Made by a program: the position numbers and the translations under genes
Notes under the pieces: model-generated
The model's database searches: none
Told to the model about the DNA's origin: nothing
Seen by the model: the letters and a program-made list of their open reading frames with translations, nothing else
Assembly: GCA_964370985.1 (NCBI GenBank)
Contig: CAYJLE010000007.1
Location: 1-64,000, forward strand
Source: JAHDVS01 sp964370985
GTDB taxonomy: Bacteria; Actinomycetota; Thermoleophilia; Gaiellales; Gaiellaceae
Length of the DNA stretch: 64,000 bases
Direction: 5' to 3'
Shown: one piece after another, positions 23,822-33,079 of the stretch
How positions within the stretch are numbered: position 1 is the first letter of the stretch
Layout: each line of letters starts with the position of its first letter

Positions 23822-25189
23822 CTACCGCCGGCGCGCGAATACGAGGGGCGCAGCGAGGACCAGCATCGCGAGAGCGAAGAAGTAGTACATCTGCATGGTC
23901 AGGTAGAAGACGTTGGCGACGAGGGTGCCGACGAGCGCGGCCGTCAACCCGTAGCCGAGCGGCAGGACGCGCGCAGCGGCCGGGTCGCCTGCCCCGGCCA
24001 GGGCGCGGCCAAGTCGCCGCAGCGCCCCGAGACGCCGGAACAGGTAGACGAGGTAGGCGAGGAACGCCGCCGCGCCGACGAAGCCGGTCTCGGCGAGGAC
24101 GGCGACGTAGTAGGAGTGCGGCCCCCAGTTCGACTTGCCGGTCACGAACTCGTAGAACGACGAGAACGTGTTCAGCCCGAGTCCGAACAGCGGGTGGCTC
24201 TCCAGCACCGGCGGCAACAGGTCGTACAGCTCCAGGTGGACACGGGTCGAGCCCCCGCCGAGGCTGACCCGGGAGCGAAGCACCTGCTCGAAGAAGCCGG
24301 TCCGCTGCGCCACGACCGCGCCGACGGCGAGGACGATGACGGCGAGCGGAACCAGCACGCGGGCCGAGAGCAGGTACCTGCGGTACGGGACCGCGAGCAT
24401 GACAAGGCCGACCGCGAGGCCGAGCAGGCCGCTGCGCGACAGCGTGGTCAGCTCGATCACGGCCAGGAACGCCAGGGTGAGCGCGAGCGGCACGCGCAGC
24501 CGGTGGCCGCGCTCGAGCCGCAGGTAGATCGGCAGGAGCGCGAGCAGGGGCACGATCAGCATGATCCCGAGGTGGTTGGGGTCGAGCATGAGCGCGTTCG
24601 TCCGGTACACGTTCGCGCCACCCACCGCCCCGTAGACATTGATCCCGCCCCGCTGATAGCTCCCGATCGCCGACAGCACGGTCTGGTCGAGGTTGCGGCC
24701 GCTCGTCTCCGCCACGGCCAGCTGGAGCAGCCCGTACGCGCAGTTCGCGACGATCCCGGCGACCAGCCAGCCGAGGGTGCGCCAGTAGAACGTGGGGCCC
24801 CGCCGAGCGAGATGCGCGACCGCGCAGCAGAGGAACGCGAAGTGGATCACGAACTTCACGAGCCCCTTCGCGAAGAGGTCCCGGTCGGCGGTCGTCGTCA
24901 GGTTGAAGAACCCGAGCAGGTAGACGACCGTGAACACCGCGAGAAAGACCGCGAGCACGGCGACCGTCCGCGGCACGTGACCGTCGCGCCGCGCCGTTCG
25001 GGCGATCGCAAACGCGATCACGAACAGGCTCGCCGTGACGTCGGAGATGTTGATGTCGGCGGCACCGGCGGTCCAGCGCACCTTCGCGAGCGTGATCGTG
25101 AACACGCTCGCGAAGAGCAGCGCGTCGACGACCGCGGTGCGCGATAGCGCGACGGAGCGCTCGCGCCCGGCTGGCAGCGCCACGCTCAC
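23822..25189 (-). CDS. O-antigen polymerase/ligase-like membrane protein (Wzy/WaaL)
   Basis: 455 residues with about 11-12 predicted membrane helices. A large outward loop near residues 290-350 contains HPLFGLGLNTFSSFYEF and the conserved histidine in GPHSYYVAVLAETG, the pattern of the Wzy_C (O-antigen ligase) domain. It would polymerise or ligate lipid-linked repeat units outside the membrane. The GTG overlaps the preceding GT4 stop (GTGA). Confidence 0.85.
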   Translation of the reverse strand: MSVALPAGRERSVALSRTAVVDALLFASVFTITLAKVRWTAGAADINISDVTASLFVIAFAIARTARRDGHVPRTVAVLAVFLAVFTVVYLLGFFNLTTTADRDLFAKGLVKFVIHFAFLCCAVAHLARRGPTFYWRTLGWLVAGIVANCAYGLLQLAVAETSGRNLDQTVLSAIGSYQRGGINVYGAVGGANVYRTNALMLDPNHLGIMLIVPLLALLPIYLRLERGHRLRVPLALTLAFLAVIELTTLSRSGLLGLAVGLVMLAVPYRRYLLSARVLVPLAVIVLAVGAVVAQRTGFFEQVLRSRVSLGGGSTRVHLELYDLLPPVLESHPLFGLGLNTFSSFYEFVTGKSNWGPHSYYVAVLAETGFVGAAAFLAYLVYLFRRLGALRRLGRALAGAGDPAAARVLPLGYGLTAALVGTLVANVFYLTMQMYYFFALAMLVLAAPLVFARRR

Positions 25190-26412
25190 GGGAGCGACTC
25201 CAGGATTGCTGCCAGCTCCTCCGCGCGGGCACGGCGCGAGAGGCGTCTGCGCACGTCGGGGGCGAGCGGGGAGCCGTCGAGCTCCCCGGCCCGCCAGCGC
25301 TCGACGAGCCCCGAGAGCGCGTCCGCGAGCCCGTCCACGTCGTCCGGCGCCACGACGACGCCCGCCCCGACGTCGCGGAGAAGCGCGGCAGCCTCCCCGT
25401 CCGGCGGCACGGCGGCCAGCACAGGGCGCTCGGCCGCCAGGTACTCGAACACCTTGCCGGAGAGCACTCCGCGCCCGCGCCCGTCAGCCTCGGGAATCAG
25501 CAGGAGCAGCGCCTCGGAGTCCCGCTGCAGCGCGAGCACGTCGGCACGAGGCAGGTAGGGGACGAGCTCGAGGCGGTCGCCGAGGCGAAGCCGCTCCGCG
25601 TGTTCGCGGTCTCTCGAGCGGAAGTCGCCGACGAAGCGCGCCACGACGGAACCGTCGGAGCGGGCCAGCGCCTCCAGGAACGGCCCCGGGTCGCGCCGGC
25701 CGAAGAAGCTCCCCGCGTGCGTGATCCGGAAGCGCGGCCCGGGCCGGTACTCGAGCCCCTCGAAGTCCTCGAAGTCGCAGCCGTTCCCGATCACCTCGAG
25801 GCGCCCGGCCACGCCGAGCGTCGCCATCTCCTCCGCGATCGCGCGCGACGCGCACACGACAGCGTCCGCGCGCCGCGCGACCAGGCGCGCGAGCGCCCGC
25901 TCGCCGCGGACGTCGCGGCGGCGGTGCGGGTGCAGGGCAATCGAGTCCCTGAGGTCGGCGACCCAGCGGGCCCCGGAAGCGCGCCGCGCGGCTGCGCCGG
26001 CCAGGTGGACGGAGCCGGGAGGCGAGGTCGTGAGGACGGCATCCGCCCGGAGCCGGCGGGCGAGCCGCACCGCGGCCGGCGCCGCGGTGACGTTCCAGAG
26101 CACGCTCGCGTCCGGCACGAGCGCGCCTCGCATGGCGAGGCCCGCGCGCAGCGCGAGCCGCCGGGCGCCCCGGCTCGCCCGCAGCTCCTCGGCCGGCCGG
26201 CGCGCCCGCGGCCCGAGGTTGCGAGCGCGGTGCACGGTCACGCCCGGAGGCGAGACCAGCGACGGGTCACGGTGCAGCCACTTCGGGTCGTCGGGGGCGA
26301 GCACGTGGACATCGTGGCCGAGCGCTGCCAGGTGGCCGGCCAGCTTGAGCGGCCGCTGGACGCCGGCGCCGCCCGCCGGGGGCCAGTAGAGGCTGACCAT
26401 GAGCAGTCGCAT
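25186..26412 (-). CDS. Glycosyltransferase family 4
   Basis: 408 residues, GT-B fold. The N-terminal domain starts MRLLMVSLYWPPAGGAGVQR with the glycine loop for the acceptor; the C-terminal domain has RFRITHAGSFFGRRDPGPF, LVPYLPRADVLALQRDSEALLLL and the nucleotide-sugar site around GRGVLSGKVFEYLAAERPVL. It transfers a sugar to the growing repeat unit in the cytoplasm. ATG start with TACCGT 9 nt upstream, after a 67-nt gap from the deacetylase gene. Confidence 0.88.
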   Translation of the reverse strand: MRLLMVSLYWPPAGGAGVQRPLKLAGHLAALGHDVHVLAPDDPKWLHRDPSLVSPPGVTVHRARNLGPRARRPAEELRASRGARRLALRAGLAMRGALVPDASVLWNVTAAPAAVRLARRLRADAVLTTSPPGSVHLAGAAARRASGARWVADLRDSIALHPHRRRDVRGERALARLVARRADAVVCASRAIAEEMATLGVAGRLEVIGNGCDFEDFEGLEYRPGPRFRITHAGSFFGRRDPGPFLEALARSDGSVVARFVGDFRSRDREHAERLRLGDRLELVPYLPRADVLALQRDSEALLLLIPEADGRGRGVLSGKVFEYLAAERPVLAAVPPDGEAAALLRDVGAGVVVAPDDVDGLADALSGLVERWRAGELDGSPLAPDVRRRLSRRARAEELAAILESLP

Positions 26413-26421
26413 CCGTCGGCC

Positions 26422-26427
26422 ACGGTA
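26422..26427 (-). promoter_or_regulatory. -10 box TACCGT before the GT4 gene
   Basis: TACCGT ends 9 nt before the ATG at 26412. It could restart transcription within the long minus-strand cluster. Confidence 0.3.
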
Positions 26428-26479
26428 CACGCGATCCCGGGCACGCCGGGCCGCCCCTCGCACCCCCGGGCGCGCGCTC

Positions 26480-27685
26480 CTACGGCAGCCAGGCGCGGGC
26501 CTCCTCGGCCAGCTCCCCCGCGGACAGACAGACGCCGCCATGGGCGCGAACCGCCTCGACGAAGCGGAAGTAGAGGCGATCCCAGCCGCGCGAGCTCGCG
26601 GGGTCGAACCGGTCGGAGTGCCACAGCACCGAGAAGCCGCCGCCGTGCTCCGCCGCCCAGGCGACGAGCTCGAGCAGCCGCCGCTCGGCCGCGGCGGGCG
26701 CAAGCCCGAGGTAGCGCTCCTCGGCGAGCGTCACGTCCATGGCGGCAAGGGGAATCTCGACGAGGTCGAGGGGCCCGCCGGCCGTCGTGTCCCACGGCCG
26801 GAACGGGTGGGCGATCCCGGCACGGAAACCCGGCTGGTCGGCGAAGCCGAGGGTGGAGTCGTAGCGGAAGCCGAGCCCGGCGAGCGGGGCCAGGTTGGCG
26901 TGCGGGTCGACGCGCAGGTAGTGGTAACGCTGGCCCGCGAGCGCCCCGGCAAGCGCCTCGAGCCGGTTCTTCTCGCCGGCGAGCAGCGCGGCATCCTCCG
27001 CGGCCGCGTAGCTGCCATGCAGCCCGACCTCGCCGCCGCCGGCCAGGATCGTCTCGACGAGCAGCGGCCGCAGCCGCTCGTAGACAGCCGGCACGGCCCC
27101 GTCGGCCGGACGGGTGTGCCCGGCCATCAGGAAGAACGTCGAGGAGACCGAACGCGCCCGCTCGATCCTGAGGATCCGCTCGAAGCGCCAGTTCGGGTCG
27201 GTCCCGCGCAGCTTGTGCAGGGGCACGGCGGCCAGCGCCCGCGTCTCTCGCAGGGCCGGGCCGGGGTGCCCCGCCAGGGCGCTGTCCCGCAGCCGCCCGG
27301 CGGCGGCGCGGATGCCGACCCGGGTCCAGCGCCACGGGGTGTCGACGTCATGGGTGAGCGCGACGGCGAAGCGGGCGCCCGCCCAGCGTGGCGGCTCGAG
27401 CCGAAGGCGCCGCCGCAGACGCTCGAGCGGCGGGTCGAGCGGGTCGAGGCACGACGCGGACGCGGGGAAGCGCCCGTGGCGGTCGCGGGGGCCCGGCCCG
27501 AGCTCCTCGAGCCGCGCCAGGTGGTAGAAGGCCTCGGCGAGCTCGTCCCCGGACGGTCGCTGGCCCCGGTCGACCTGCTCCCAGGCCGCCTCGACGTACG
27601 GCACGTCGTCGCCGAGGCCGAGGTCGCGCGCACCCAGCGTGTCGAGGACCCAGCGGGCGCGGCGCTCCACCTCCGCCGGAATCAC
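26480..27685 (-). CDS. Polysaccharide deacetylase-like protein
   Basis: 401 residues. After an N-terminal helical part comes FAVALTHDVDTPWRW near residue 125, the NodB-type metal motif with paired aspartates. STFFLMAGH, GEVGLHGSYAA (conserved histidine), YHYLRVDPHANLAPL and GFSVLWHSDRFDP are further motifs of the fold. It is a long uncharacterised variant of the polysaccharide deacetylase family found in exopolysaccharide clusters. No signal peptide, so it probably acts in the cytoplasm on a precursor. The GTG overlaps the ATP-grasp stop (GTGA). Confidence 0.75.
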   Translation of the reverse strand: MIPAEVERRARWVLDTLGARDLGLGDDVPYVEAAWEQVDRGQRPSGDELAEAFYHLARLEELGPGPRDRHGRFPASASCLDPLDPPLERLRRRLRLEPPRWAGARFAVALTHDVDTPWRWTRVGIRAAAGRLRDSALAGHPGPALRETRALAAVPLHKLRGTDPNWRFERILRIERARSVSSTFFLMAGHTRPADGAVPAVYERLRPLLVETILAGGGEVGLHGSYAAAEDAALLAGEKNRLEALAGALAGQRYHYLRVDPHANLAPLAGLGFRYDSTLGFADQPGFRAGIAHPFRPWDTTAGGPLDLVEIPLAAMDVTLAEERYLGLAPAAAERRLLELVAWAAEHGGGFSVLWHSDRFDPASSRGWDRLYFRFVEAVRAHGGVCLSAGELAEEARAWLP

Positions 27686-28842
27686 CGCAGCGACCCCCGC
27701 ACGGCCCCCACGAGCTGGACGGCTCCCGGGAGCGGGTCGTCGACGGCGAGCACCGCGTCGACGTAGGGAGGGCGCTGGAAGGCCGGGCGGCGCTTCGCCA
27801 GCACCGAGATCGCCCAGCGCTTCCCCTCGCCTCGCATCCGCACCGGGGCGGGCCGCTCGCCGAGCAGGTCGCGGTAGGCGATCAGGGGCAGGTCGACGCC
27901 GCAGGCGGCGGCGAGCCCGTGCCACTGCCACAGGCGCGGGTTCACCTCCATCAGCTTGTAGCGCCCGTCGCGCGGGTCGCGCTTCAGCTCCACCTGCGAG
28001 ATGCCGTGGCAGGAGAGCGCACGCAAGAGCGCGAGCCCGGACTCGACCACCTCGTCCACCCACACCGCCTCGCCGACCCGGCAGGTGCCGACGCCCGGCG
28101 GCTCCTGGGCGAGCTTGCGGCCGCAAAACAGCCCGAGCGGCTCGCCGTCCTCGGCCAGGTAGCTGCCGAGCGTGTACAGCTCCCCGTCGCCGCCCGGGAT
28201 GAGCTCCTGCACCATGGGCGCGAACGGCTCCGACTGGGCGTACGCGCGCTCGAGCTCCGCAGGAGACCCGCAGCGGAACGCCTGGCGCTGGAAGCGCCGC
28301 TTGAACCCGTCGGGGTCGGAGGGCTTCACGAGCACGGGGTAGCCGACCGCCTCGGCGTGCGCGAGCGCCTCGGCGGGGGAGGCCGGGTGAGCCGTCAGCG
28401 GCACCGCCACGCCCGCCGCCTCGGCAGCCTCGAGCTGGCGACGCTTGCTCTGGATCCGGGCGAGCGGCTCGGGCGCCGGGAAAGGGTAGAGGAATCGCTC
28501 CTCGAGCTCGCCGCGGTGGCGCGAGAGCGCATTCAGCTCAGGGTCGTGCGTCGGGAAGACGACGGCCGGGCGCCCGATCAGGTCGCCGAGCCGGGTGAGG
28601 CAGGCCGCGAACCCGTCCTCGTCGCCGGCGGGGTCGGGGCAGACGAGCGAGAGCGCGTAGCGCGACCGGAAGCCGAGCGCCGACGGCGCGTGGTCGACCG
28701 CCACGACCGGCACGCCCGCACGGCCGAGCGAGCGGATCGCCGCGAGCCCGTTCACCCACGCGCTGCCGAGCACGACCGCCGGCGGCCGCGGCCGCGCCCT
28801 CAGGTGTGCGGCGAGCCTGGCCGCGAACCGGTCGGTGCTCAC
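27682..28842 (-). CDS. ATP-grasp ligase in polysaccharide cluster (1)
   Basis: 386 residues. An N-terminal Rossmann-like domain (AVVLGSAWVNGLAAIRSLG), then the ATP-grasp core: YPVLVKPSDPDGFKRRF with the ATP-binding lysine, MVQELIPGGDGELYTLGSY, and VELKRDPRDGRYKLMEVNPRLW with the magnesium-binding glutamate and asparagine. Such enzymes join a carboxylate to an amine or similar nucleophile; here an amide decoration of a sugar is a guess from context. It has GTGA overlaps on both sides. Confidence 0.82.
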   Translation of the reverse strand: MSTDRFAARLAAHLRARPRPPAVVLGSAWVNGLAAIRSLGRAGVPVVAVDHAPSALGFRSRYALSLVCPDPAGDEDGFAACLTRLGDLIGRPAVVFPTHDPELNALSRHRGELEERFLYPFPAPEPLARIQSKRRQLEAAEAAGVAVPLTAHPASPAEALAHAEAVGYPVLVKPSDPDGFKRRFQRQAFRCGSPAELERAYAQSEPFAPMVQELIPGGDGELYTLGSYLAEDGEPLGLFCGRKLAQEPPGVGTCRVGEAVWVDEVVESGLALLRALSCHGISQVELKRDPRDGRYKLMEVNPRLWQWHGLAAACGVDLPLIAYRDLLGERPAPVRMRGEGKRWAISVLAKRRPAFQRPPYVDAVLAVDDPLPGAVQLVGAVRGSLR

Positions 28843-29753
28843 CCGGCGGATTGTAGGGAGGCCCCTGCCGGCGAGATCAGCTCGGCCGCGCTCGCCGAGC
28901 GGAGCCAGCGGGCGGCGTCACGATACATCCGGCCGCGCTCGCCACGGAACGCGAGCCCGCGCAGCGTGAGCGCGAAGAGGAAGAGCCGCCGCGCCCGCTC
29001 TGCCTCGCGCGGGCCGCGGTGCTTGGCGAGGAAACGCAGGTGGCCGCGCAGGTTCTCGCGGTAGAGCCGGCCCCCGTGGGAGGCGCCGCCGACGTGCGTC
29101 ACCTCGGCCTCCGGGAGAAAGACGACCCGCCAGCCGGCGCGGCGGAAGCGGTAGCACCAGTCGGTCTCCTCGCTGAACATGAAGAAGTCCTCGTCGAAGA
29201 GCCCCGCCTCCTCGGTCGCCGCGCGGCGCACGAGCAGGCACGCCCCCGAGACCCAGTCGACATCGCGGGTCGCGCCGTGGTCGAAGCCGCCGACGTAGAG
29301 CGGGTTGAGGAGGCTCGAGCGCGGGGCGAGCTTGCGGACGAACAGGTACTCGGTCGCGAGCCGCCAGACGGTCGGGAATGCCCGCACCGACCGCTGTAGC
29401 GTCCCGTCCGGGTTGAGCAGGCGCGGTCCGGCAACCGCGACGTCGGGGTTGGCGTCGGCGAACGCGACGAGGCGCTCGACAGCTCCGGGGTGCAGCCAGG
29501 CGTCCGGGTTCAGGAGGAGGAAGTAGCGGCCGGAGGCGACCCGCATGCCGGCGTTGTTGCCGCCGCCCATGCCGACGTTCCCCTGCTCGACGAGCCGGGC
29601 GCACGGAAAGCGCTCCCGGACGAGCTCGACGGAGCCGTCGGTCGAGCCGTGGTCGACGACAACCGTCTCGAGGCCCCGGACGCTCTCGAGGGAGCGCTCG
29701 AGCCAGGGCAGCCCGTCGAGGACGACGACGACCGCGGAGACGTCCACCGTCAC
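28839..29753 (-). CDS. Glycosyltransferase family 2 (rhamnosyltransferase-like)
   Basis: 304 residues, single GT-A domain. VSAVVVVLDGLPWLERSL at the start, ETVVVDHGSTDGSVELV, GMGGGNNAGMRVASGRYFLLLNPDAWL with the metal-binding aspartate, GACLLVRRAATEEAGLFDEDFFMFSEETDWCYR and VTHVGGAS. This is the pattern of the rhamnosyltransferase-like GT2 group. It probably adds one sugar of the repeat unit. The GTG at 29753 is in GTGA overlap with the flippase-like gene. Confidence 0.87.
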   Translation of the reverse strand: MTVDVSAVVVVLDGLPWLERSLESVRGLETVVVDHGSTDGSVELVRERFPCARLVEQGNVGMGGGNNAGMRVASGRYFLLLNPDAWLHPGAVERLVAFADANPDVAVAGPRLLNPDGTLQRSVRAFPTVWRLATEYLFVRKLAPRSSLLNPLYVGGFDHGATRDVDWVSGACLLVRRAATEEAGLFDEDFFMFSEETDWCYRFRRAGWRVVFLPEAEVTHVGGASHGGRLYRENLRGHLRFLAKHRGPREAERARRLFLFALTLRGLAFRGERGRMYRDAARWLRSASAAELISPAGASLQSAG

Positions 29754-30730
29754 GCGCGCGGCGTCCCGGGTAGCGCCGGCCGCGCGCTGCGCCACAGCAG
29801 GATCGCCCCACCCGGGAGCGCTGTCGCGATCGTGACCGCGTAGAACAGGAACCCGGTCGCGAAGGCGGCATCGGCGTTGACCCCGAAGCGGTCGAGGAAC
29901 GCGACGAAGAACGCCTCGCGAACGCCGAGGCCGTTGATCGTGAACGGCACCATCATCACGAGGAAGAGCAGCGGCCCGAGGATCACGTAGACGAGCGGCG
30001 ACACGTCGACCCCGACCGCCTCGCCGCAGAGCCAGATCGCTCCGATCCGGGCCGCCTGGAGCACGATCGTGAGCGCGAGCACCGCCGTAAGGGCCCGCGG
30101 GTGGTTACGGTAGCCGTGCAGGCCCTCGTACACGCTCGAGGCTGGCCCCTCGACGCGCAGCCGCGCGGCGAGACGCCGGAGGAACCCGAGACGCCCCCGG
30201 GCCCGCGTCGAGAACATGAGGAAGAAGCCGGCCGCGACCAGCGCGACGGCCACGACCTCGAGCCAGACGAGGTAGCCGATCCCCCGGAAGCGGCCCGCCG
30301 CGACGGCGAGGCCCACCGCCACCATCACGAGCGTGCCCGCGGAGCCGATCACGCGCTCGATCAGGACCGCCGCCGCCACCTCCCCGCGACGCCCCGGGTG
30401 CTTCCGCCCGTGCTCGACGATCCGCACGGCGTCGCCGCCGATCGAGGTCGGGAGCACCTGCCCGGCGGCGTAGCCGACGAAGTAGAGACCGGTCAGCCAG
30501 CCGAGCCGCTCCCGGATCCCCCGCGCCGCGAGCAGGAGCTGCCAGCGCCACGCCATCCCCCAGGTGGTAGCGAGGAAGATCGCGAGCGCGGCCAGGAGCA
30601 CGAGCCCGTTCGAGCCGCCGACCAGTTCGACCGTCCGACCGACGTCGATCTGCCAGACGAGGTACGCGATCACCGTTCCGGAGACGGCGACCCTGAGCGC
30701 GATCCGGGCAGGCCGGGGCAGCCGGCTCAT
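29750..30730 (-). CDS. Lysylphosphatidylglycerol-synthase-type membrane protein (UPF0104)
   Basis: 326 residues with about eight helices of the LPG_synthase_TM / AglD family. Recognisable parts are WGMAWRWQLLLAARG, the loop GQVLPTSIGGDAVRIV, and FTINGLGVREAFFVAF. Members flip or transfer lipid-linked groups. In polysaccharide clusters the role is usually unassigned. The ATG overlaps the aminotransferase stop (ATGA). Confidence 0.82.
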   Translation of the reverse strand: MSRLPRPARIALRVAVSGTVIAYLVWQIDVGRTVELVGGSNGLVLLAALAIFLATTWGMAWRWQLLLAARGIRERLGWLTGLYFVGYAAGQVLPTSIGGDAVRIVEHGRKHPGRRGEVAAAVLIERVIGSAGTLVMVAVGLAVAAGRFRGIGYLVWLEVVAVALVAAGFFLMFSTRARGRLGFLRRLAARLRVEGPASSVYEGLHGYRNHPRALTAVLALTIVLQAARIGAIWLCGEAVGVDVSPLVYVILGPLLFLVMMVPFTINGLGVREAFFVAFLDRFGVNADAAFATGFLFYAVTIATALPGGAILLWRSARPALPGTPRA

Positions 30731-31881
30731 CGGCCCGTGAAGCGTGCGTGCACCCTGCGGAGAGCCTCGATCGCGTCGCGAATGTCTGCGCCCGTGTGCG
30801 CCGGGGAGAGCGGCAGGGAGAGCACCTCGGCTCCCGCGCGCTCGGCGACGGGCAGGCGCGGCTGGTCGGGGAAGCGCTCGCGGTAGAACGTCAGCCGGTG
30901 CACCGGCAGGAAGTGGATGCTGGTGCCGACGTTCTCGGCGGCGAGCGCGCGCTGGTACTCGTCGCGGGTCGCGCCGGCGAGCGCCGGGTCGATGCGCACC
31001 ACGTACAGGTGCAGCGCGTGGACGTCGCGCGGATCGCGCGCGAGCGGCGTCACGCCGGGAAGGTCGGCCACCGCCTCGTCGTAGGCGGCGACGTGGGCGA
31101 GCCTCACCTCGCGGTGGCGTTCGAGCTTGTCGAGCTGGCAGAGCGCGATCGCGGCGTTGACGTCGGCGAGGTTGGCCTTGAAGCCGGCCCGGCGCACGTC
31201 GTAGAGCGCGCCGTCGCCGCGGCGCATGAGACGGAGCTCGCGGATCTCCGCGGCGAGGTCGTCCCTGTCGGTCGTGACGACGCCTCCCTCCCCGGCCGCG
31301 ACGTTCTTCGTCGCGTAGAGCGAGAAGCAGGTCGCGTCGGCGATCGAGCCGACCTTCCGCCCGCGGTAGGCGCTCTCGACCGCGTGCGCGGCGTCCTCGA
31401 CGACGAGCCAGCCGCGCTCGCGGGCAAGCGCAAGGATCGGGTCGAGATCGCATGGCTGCCCGGCCAGGTCGACCGGGATCACCGCGCGGGTGCGCGGAGT
31501 CGCGGCGGCGGCGACGAGCTCAGGGTCGATCGTCAGGTCGGACTCGCGCACGTCGCAGAAGACCGGGCGGGCGCCAGCGTGGACGATCACGTTCGCGGTG
31601 GCGGGCCAGGTGATCGGGCTCGTGATCACCTCGTCGCCCGGGCCGATCCCGCCAGCGACGACCGCGAGCTGCAGCGCAGCGGTCCCGGACGAGACGGCGA
31701 GCCCGTGGCGCGCGCCCGTGAGCTCGGCGAACCGCCGCTCGAGCTCGGCGGCGCGCGGCCCGCTGGTGAGCCAGCCCGAGCGCAGAGCCTGCGCGACCGC
31801 CTCGACCTCCTCCTCTCCGACCGCGGGCGGCTGGAAGGAGAGGAACGTCTCGCGGACGCTACTGGGCGACGACCTCTGCAT
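30727..31881 (-). CDS. DegT/DnrJ/EryC1/StrS sugar aminotransferase
   Basis: 384 residues. PLP enzyme that aminates keto-sugars bound to nucleotides. SSGTAALQLAVVAGGIGPGD near the front, VVEDAAHAVESAYRG, and the PLP lysine in FSLYATKNVAAGEGG near residue 190; HFLPVHRLTFYRERFP near the end. Together with the RmlB-like dehydratase two genes upstream it can make an amino-deoxy sugar. The start codon lies 23 nt inside the end of the ATP-grasp gene. Confidence 0.92.
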   Translation of the reverse strand: MQRSSPSSVRETFLSFQPPAVGEEEVEAVAQALRSGWLTSGPRAAELERRFAELTGARHGLAVSSGTAALQLAVVAGGIGPGDEVITSPITWPATANVIVHAGARPVFCDVRESDLTIDPELVAAAATPRTRAVIPVDLAGQPCDLDPILALARERGWLVVEDAAHAVESAYRGRKVGSIADATCFSLYATKNVAAGEGGVVTTDRDDLAAEIRELRLMRRGDGALYDVRRAGFKANLADVNAAIALCQLDKLERHREVRLAHVAAYDEAVADLPGVTPLARDPRDVHALHLYVVRIDPALAGATRDEYQRALAAENVGTSIHFLPVHRLTFYRERFPDQPRLPVAERAGAEVLSLPLSPAHTGADIRDAIEALRRVHARFTGR

Positions 31882-33079
31882 CGACAGTCACGAAGCGTAC
31901 GCACTCCGCCGCGCGCCCGGCCCGGGCGAGCGCGTCCTCCCGGGAGCGGCCGGTGGCGAGCACGAAGCCGGCCCGGTCGGAGCCGCGGCGCAGCGGGCCG
32001 AACGTCCAGCCGGGACGGCGGTAGCCGCGCGCCTCCACGACACCGTCGACCTCGAGAGCCCGCTCGAGCCCCTCCACCTGCAAGAGGTCGCCCGGTGCCG
32101 CCACCAGAAAGCGCACGCAGGCGCCGCCGCGTGGTCGCGGCTTCGGCACCTCGACCTCCTCGCCGAGAGCCGCAGCGAGCGCGAGCACGTTGAGATCGAC
32201 GCCGGTCGCGGCAAGGCAGAGCTCCGCGTCGTGGCCACCGCCGAGACGGGCGGCCAGCTCGACCACCCTGGGCCCGTCCGGCCCGAGCACGATCTGCGTA
32301 TAGGTGGGCCCCTCCGTGATCCCGAGGGCGGCCGCGGCGGGCCCCCCCCCCCCCGCGGCGGGCCCCCCCCCGCGTGCGGGGGCGCGGGGGGGGCGGGCGC
32401 CCCCGCATGCGGGGGGCTCGGCGGTGATCCGATCAGTGACCGTGAGCGGGACGAAGCGGCCCCCGATCGAGAACGCGTTGACCGTCACCTCCTGCCCCGG
32501 CACGAGCTCCTCGACGAGGCACTGGCGCGAGCGCGAGACGCGCAGGGCCTCCTCGATCGCCCCCGGCAGGTCGCCCGGCGCGTCGACGAGCGAGAGGCCT
32601 CGCTGCCCCTGGCGGTCCGGTGCCTTGACGACGCACGGAAACCCGAGGGCACTCGCAGCGGCGGCCGCGCTCTCCGGGGAGCCGGCGAGCGCGTGGCGGG
32701 GCTGCGGTACCCCCGCCTCCGCGAACCGCTCGCGCTGGCGCAGCTTCGAGACCGCGAGCGCGGCGGTGTCGGGGTCGAGCGGATGCCGAAGCCCGAGGCG
32801 ATCCGCGAGCCGAGCCGCGATCGCCACCGGCCAGTCGATCCCGGGCGCTACGATCCCGTCGACGGGATCCGCGCGCGCGAGCCGGTCGAGGCTCTCCTCG
32901 TCCTCGGCCGAGACGATCGCGCGCCGGTCCGCGTACTCGAAGCCCGGGGCGGAGGGGTCGCGGTCGCAGGCGATCACGAACAGGCCGCGCTCCCGCGCGG
33001 CCCGTAGGAGCCCGAGCTGCGCCGGCCCGGCGCCTAGGACGAGAAGACGTCTGCCTGGGCTCGTAGGACCGGCTCCCAC
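31859..33079 (-). CDS. ATP-grasp ligase in polysaccharide cluster (2), low-complexity interior
   Basis: About 406 residues. N-terminal LLVLGAGPAQLGLLRAARERG, ATP-grasp core FPCVVKAPDRQGQRGLSLV, CLVEELVPGQEVTVNAFS and PRVVELAARLGGGHDAELC (metal-binding residues), and a C-terminal beta-rich domain as in carbamoyl-phosphate-synthase-like ligases. Residues about 221-248 are an Ala/Gly/Pro/Arg block encoded by G and C runs (32336-32419) that replaces a normally ordinary segment, so this stretch is probably mis-assembled although the frame stays open. GTG start, overlapping the dehydratase gene by 46 nt; no alternative start is available. Confidence 0.72.
   Translation of the reverse strand: MGAGPTSPGRRLLVLGAGPAQLGLLRAARERGLFVIACDRDPSAPGFEYADRRAIVSAEDEESLDRLARADPVDGIVAPGIDWPVAIAARLADRLGLRHPLDPDTAALAVSKLRQRERFAEAGVPQPRHALAGSPESAAAAASALGFPCVVKAPDRQGQRGLSLVDAPGDLPGAIEEALRVSRSRQCLVEELVPGQEVTVNAFSIGGRFVPLTVTDRITAEPPACGGARPPRAPARGGGPAAGGGGPAAAALGITEGPTYTQIVLGPDGPRVVELAARLGGGHDAELCLAATGVDLNVLALAAALGEEVEVPKPRPRGGACVRFLVAAPGDLLQVEGLERALEVDGVVEARGYRRPGWTFGPLRRGSDRAGFVLATGRSREDALARAGRAAECVRFVTVDAEVVAQ
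32336..32419. other. GC homopolymer block inside a coding sequence
   Basis: Long runs of C and G with short CGCG joints, matching the two blocks that flank scaffold gaps. The palindrome CCCCCGCATGCGGGGG closes it. The encoded residues do not look like the family, so I treat it as a probable assembly error. Confidence 0.65.

Noticed and set aside
22898..25147. 749-residue open frame on the plus strand
   Set aside because: Antisense shadow of the GT2 and Wzy-like genes; low-complexity charged composition and no family motif.
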